A stretch of DNA of 7,957 nucleotides, taken from the NCBI GenBank assembly GCA_004357505.1, contig SMWC01000146.1, positions 1 to 7,957 on the forward strand, given 5' to 3'. The position numbers and the translations under genes are program-made. Below the pieces are notes generated by a model. It was not told the DNA's origin and searched no databases. It worked only from the letters and a program-made list of their open reading frames with translations. Positions 6,097-7,957 of this stretch are shown here, in pieces (position 1 is the first letter of the stretch; each line of letters starts with the position of its first letter). The stretch is from Gammaproteobacteria bacterium. Lineage in GTDB: Bacteria; Pseudomonadota; Gammaproteobacteria; Steroidobacterales; Rariloculaceae.

Positions 6097-6567
6097 ATGC
6101 GTCAAGAATTTGCCTCCAGGACCAGTGTAAAGCAGGTAGAGGAAGGGACAGAGCTCGCGCCAAAATTTGACGCAGACGGTCTGATTCCTGCTGTCACCAC
6201 CGACAACAACTCCGGGGAATTGCTCATGCATGCGTATATGAACGCTGCGGCCCTGCAGAAGACCATAGAAACCGGCGAGGCACACTACTACAGCAGGAGT
6301 CGTGACGTGCTGTGGCACAAAGGAGCCACGAGCGGGCTCGTGCAGACCGTGAAGGAGCTCATGATCGACGATGATCAGGACTGCATATGGTTGAAGGTCG
6401 AGGTCGCCGGTGGCGCCAGTTGTCACGTCGGCTACCGATCCTGCTTCTACCGCCGCATCTCCATCAACCGCGGCGGCACAACCGAACCACTCGAATTCAC
6501 CGAGAGCGAGAAGGTATTTGATCCGAAGACCGTCTACGGGGACGCGCCTAATCCGACCGAATTGTAA
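6097..6567 (+). CDS. hisI: Phosphoribosyl-AMP cyclohydrolase, stand-alone HisI
   Basis: HisI opens the purine ring of phosphoribosyl-AMP in the third step of histidine synthesis. The 156-residue protein has the HisI domain alone; the HisE pyrophosphohydrolase that is fused in E. coli HisIE is absent. Visible motifs are DADGLIPAVTTDNNSGELLM (25-44), AYMNAAAL (46-53), HYYSRSRDVLWHKGATSG (63-80), the DxDxD magnesium site as Asp91-Asp93-Asp95, and CHVGYRSCFYRR (109-120) with zinc ligands Cys109 and Cys116. The first zinc cysteine, normally within DCD, is replaced by Asp92, with a Cys at 96. A C-terminal tail ends FDPKTVYGDAPNPTEL. ATG 6097 fits the TATAAT 30 bp upstream and a weak GGA ribosome site; a TTG at 6082 is less likely. 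It lies alone, away from other his genes, and converges on lptE. Confidence 0.94.
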   Translation: MRQEFASRTSVKQVEEGTELAPKFDADGLIPAVTTDNNSGELLMHAYMNAAALQKTIETGEAHYYSRSRDVLWHKGATSGLVQTVKELMIDDDQDCIWLKVEVAGGASCHVGYRSCFYRRISINRGGTTEPLEFTESEKVFDPKTVYGDAPNPTEL

Positions 6568-6579
6568 GACTCGCGACCA

Positions 6580-6603
6580 GGCCGTCGCTTCTACTGGACG
6601 GCC
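6580..6603. terminator. Possible bidirectional hairpin between convergent hisI and lptE
   Basis: GGCCGTC (6580-6586) and GACGGCC (6597-6603) form a perfect 7-bp stem with a 10-nt loop, in the short gap and over the lptE stop codon. It starts 13 bp after the hisI stop. There is no T-run on either side, so any terminator effect is uncertain. Confidence 0.35.
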
Positions 6604-7124
6604 GCTACAGGTCCTCTATCGGCTTCGATGCGGCGCAGAACCCGCCGCACCAGATCCTGCGCCAGGGACTGACGCAACACGGCCTCTTCGGCGCTCTTGC
6701 CCAGAACCAGCGTCTCGTCGTAGGTATAGCTGCGAGTCGCGACGAGAGACTCTGCCGGGATCAGTTTCTCGCCCTCAGACTCCAAAGAAAAGGTAATGGA
6801 ATAGAATACCTCGTATTCTCGCGGAATATTTCGCGCGGAAACGGACAGCATTCGCTGGCCCGAGATATCCTCCAGAATGCTCAGCACGGCGCCGGCATCC
6901 TGTCGAGACTCCATTACCCGTGTGCCCCGTGCCGTGAGCGCCTCCCTCAGGCTGCTGTAGAACTCCGTGTGCGGGTTCGCAGCGTCGAGATAGGTCGTCG
7001 TTGTCGCTGCGGGCAATGTGCCCGCGCCCTCAAGATGGAAGCCGCAGCCACCCAGATTGACCGCGCTCAGCAGAACGAACCCTAGAGCCACGTGGAAGCG
7101 TTGCCGATGCAAGGCGCTCATCAT
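6591..7124 (-). CDS. lptE: LPS-assembly lipoprotein LptE
   Basis: LptE is an outer-membrane lipoprotein that plugs and stabilises the LptD barrel for LPS export to the cell surface. From the ATG at 7124 the product is 177 residues. A basic n-region (HRQR, 6-9) and a hydrophobic stretch (FHVALGFVLLSAV) precede a lipobox ending LGGC, with the lipidated Cys27 followed by GFHLEG, matching the CGxxLRG start of mature LptE. The rest is compatible with the family: EFYSSLREALTARG, SVSARNIPREYEVFYSITFS and a C-terminal helix LVRRVLRRIEADRG. Overall similarity is weak, as is usual for LptE, so the lipobox and the position next to leuS carry weight. Starts at 7121 or 7154 are also possible. The reading frame stays open far upstream, antisense to leuS, but that part is not protein-like. 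Confidence 0.88.
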   Translation of the reverse strand: MMSALHRQRFHVALGFVLLSAVNLGGCGFHLEGAGTLPAATTTTYLDAANPHTEFYSSLREALTARGTRVMESRQDAGAVLSILEDISGQRMLSVSARNIPREYEVFYSITFSLESEGEKLIPAESLVATRSYTYDETLVLGKSAEEAVLRQSLAQDLVRRVLRRIEADRGPVAAVQ

Positions 7125-7161
7125 TATCGGGATCGCAACTGCGTTTCTAACCATGACCTGC

Positions 7162-7190
7162 TTGATTCTACTCGGTTTTACAAAGATCAT
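7162..7190 (+). promoter_or_regulatory. Predicted sigma-70-like promoter for leuS
   Basis: TTGATT (7162-7167; four of six match) is followed after exactly 17 bp by GATCAT (7185-7190; four of six match). Transcription would start near 7197, giving a leader of about 75 nt. A GAGGA ribosome site lies at 7255-7259, 12 nt before the leuS ATG. The match is moderate; I saw no T-box or obvious attenuator. Confidence 0.35.
7165..7170 (-). promoter_or_regulatory. Predicted -10 box (TAGAAT) for lptE
   Basis: On the minus strand, TAGAAT (one mismatch to consensus) lies 40 bp upstream of the chosen lptE ATG. A start near 7158 would leave a leader of about 34 nt. The -35 is weak. The box overlaps the predicted leuS -35 on the other strand. 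Confidence 0.35.
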
Positions 7191-7271
7191 CCGACACCAT
7201 CGCGCGCCGTATGGAACGCTGCTCTCCGCCAAGGGCGCGAAGTCCGACCGACTCGAGGATAGTAGACGACA

Positions 7272-7957
7272 ATGGCAGGGTATCCGTTTAAGGAGATCGA
7301 GCCCAAGTGGCAACGCTACTGGGAGCTTAATAAGACGTTCAAGACGCCAACGGAAATCGATTGGTCTCGCCCGAAGTTCTATGCGCTGGATATGTTCCCG
7401 TATCCGAGCGGCGATGGGCTGCACGTTGGACATCCCGAAGGATACACAGCGTCCGACATCGTCTCCCGCTACAAGCGGATGCGGGGTTTCAATGTGCTCC
7501 ATCCGATCGGTTGGGATGCTTTCGGCTTGCCGGCAGAGCAGTATGCGTTCAGCACCGGCACGCACCCGAAGATCACCACCGAGAAAAATATCTCCCGGTT
7601 TCGTGAGCAGCTGAAATCGCTTGGGTTCTCCTACGATTGGGATCGGGAGGTGAATACGACCGACCCGAGCTATTACAAATGGACGCAATGGATATTCAAG
7701 CAGCTGTTCGACCGAGGCCTTGCGTATCAGGAGGAATTACCTGTTTGGTGGTGCCCGGAGTTGGGCACAACGCTCGCGAACGAGGAAGTCATCGACGGTC
7801 GGTCGGAGGTCGGCGGGTTCCCCTGCGTTAGACGCCCACTGCGTCAATGGGTGTTGCGAATCACAGCATACGCCGAGGAATTATTGAGCGGCCTCGACGA
7901 CCTGGATTGGCCGGAAAGCACGAAGGAGATGCAACGCAATTGGATCGGCCGGAGCGA
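7272..7957 (+). CDS. leuS: Leucyl-tRNA synthetase, N-terminal 228 residues (runs off right edge)
   Basis: This class I synthetase charges tRNA-Leu. The N-terminal Rossmann part has YALDMFPYPSGDGLHVGHPE (37-56), carrying the HIGH-box variant HVGH (51-54), then HPIGWDAFGLPAEQYA (77-92), GFSYDWDREVNTTDPSYYKW (118-137), CPELGTTLANEEVIDG (161-176) and QRNWIGRS (221-228) before the editing domain. The MFPYPSGxGLHVGHPEGYT, AEQYAxxTGxHP and NTTDPxYYKWTQWIF blocks match the Bacillus/Bacteroidetes-like LeuS type. Gammaproteobacterial LeuS instead has MLPYPSGRLHMGHVRNYT. The zinc-binding CxxC after VIDG found in E. coli (CCWRC) is replaced by RSEVGGFPC, as in the Bacillus type. The frame is open to the right edge with no break. 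It is divergent from lptE rather than leading it, which is unusual. Confidence 0.96.
   Translation, partial: MAGYPFKEIEPKWQRYWELNKTFKTPTEIDWSRPKFYALDMFPYPSGDGLHVGHPEGYTASDIVSRYKRMRGFNVLHPIGWDAFGLPAEQYAFSTGTHPKITTEKNISRFREQLKSLGFSYDWDREVNTTDPSYYKWTQWIFKQLFDRGLAYQEELPVWWCPELGTTLANEEVIDGRSEVGGFPCVRRPLRQWVLRITAYAEELLSGLDDLDWPESTKEMQRNWIGRS

Noticed and set aside
7197..7271. T-box or leader-peptide attenuator before leuS
   Set aside because: I found no run of Leu codons in a short leader frame, no specifier-like or T-box sequence, and no terminator hairpin.
7125..7688. N-terminal extension of lptE in the same open frame
   Set aside because: It is antisense to the start of leuS, and a lipoprotein signal peptide begins near 7124, so a 365-residue protein would bury the signal.
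1..7957. Defence system, prophage, CRISPR array or insertion sequence
   Set aside because: All coding space is taken by recognisable housekeeping genes, and no spaced repeats, transposase or terminal inverted repeats are visible.

Overview
The window looks like chromosomal housekeeping DNA from a Gram-negative proteobacterium with a mid-to-high G+C content. The run holA-nadD-rsfS-rlmH-maf-rng, read on the minus strand, resembles the gene order I recall from Xanthomonadales-like Gammaproteobacteria. The lipoprotein LptE shows that the cell has an LPS outer membrane. No CRISPR array, insertion sequence, tRNA, rRNA or phage gene is visible, and every gene body appears intact.

Layout, left to right. 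Positions 1-601 hold the first 200 codons of RNase G (rng, minus strand, running off the left edge). It overlaps maf (598-1206, minus). A 173-bp gap holds two GC hairpins and a -10-like box next to the maf start. Then, all on the minus strand and tightly packed, come rlmH, rsfS, nadD, holA, a Trm112-family gene, yidD and cysS (1380-5895), separated by 3 to 38 bp with one 17-bp overlap. They could be one transcript starting at an extended -10 box upstream of cysS. A 201-bp divergent region separates cysS from a stand-alone hisI on the plus strand (6097-6567). hisI converges on lptE (6591-7124, minus). A 147-bp divergent region then separates lptE from leuS (7272 to the right edge, plus strand).

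Together the genes supply core cell functions: Leu and Cys tRNA charging (leuS, cysS), replication clamp loading (holA), NAD synthesis (nadD), ribosome silencing and 23S rRNA methylation (rsfS, rlmH), RNA processing (rng), nucleotide pool cleaning (maf), envelope assembly (lptE, yidD) and one step of histidine synthesis (hisI).

The unusual part is the right half. In many Gammaproteobacteria leuS, lptE and holA lie co-directionally in one operon. Here leuS is inverted and is of the Bacillus/Bacteroidetes-like type rather than the E. coli type. Four genes (hisI, cysS, yidD, trm112) sit between lptE and holA, and CysS and YidD carry signatures I associate with Alphaproteobacteria. This suggests a housekeeping locus rebuilt by horizontal transfer. 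I see no clear candidate for a wholly new biological system.
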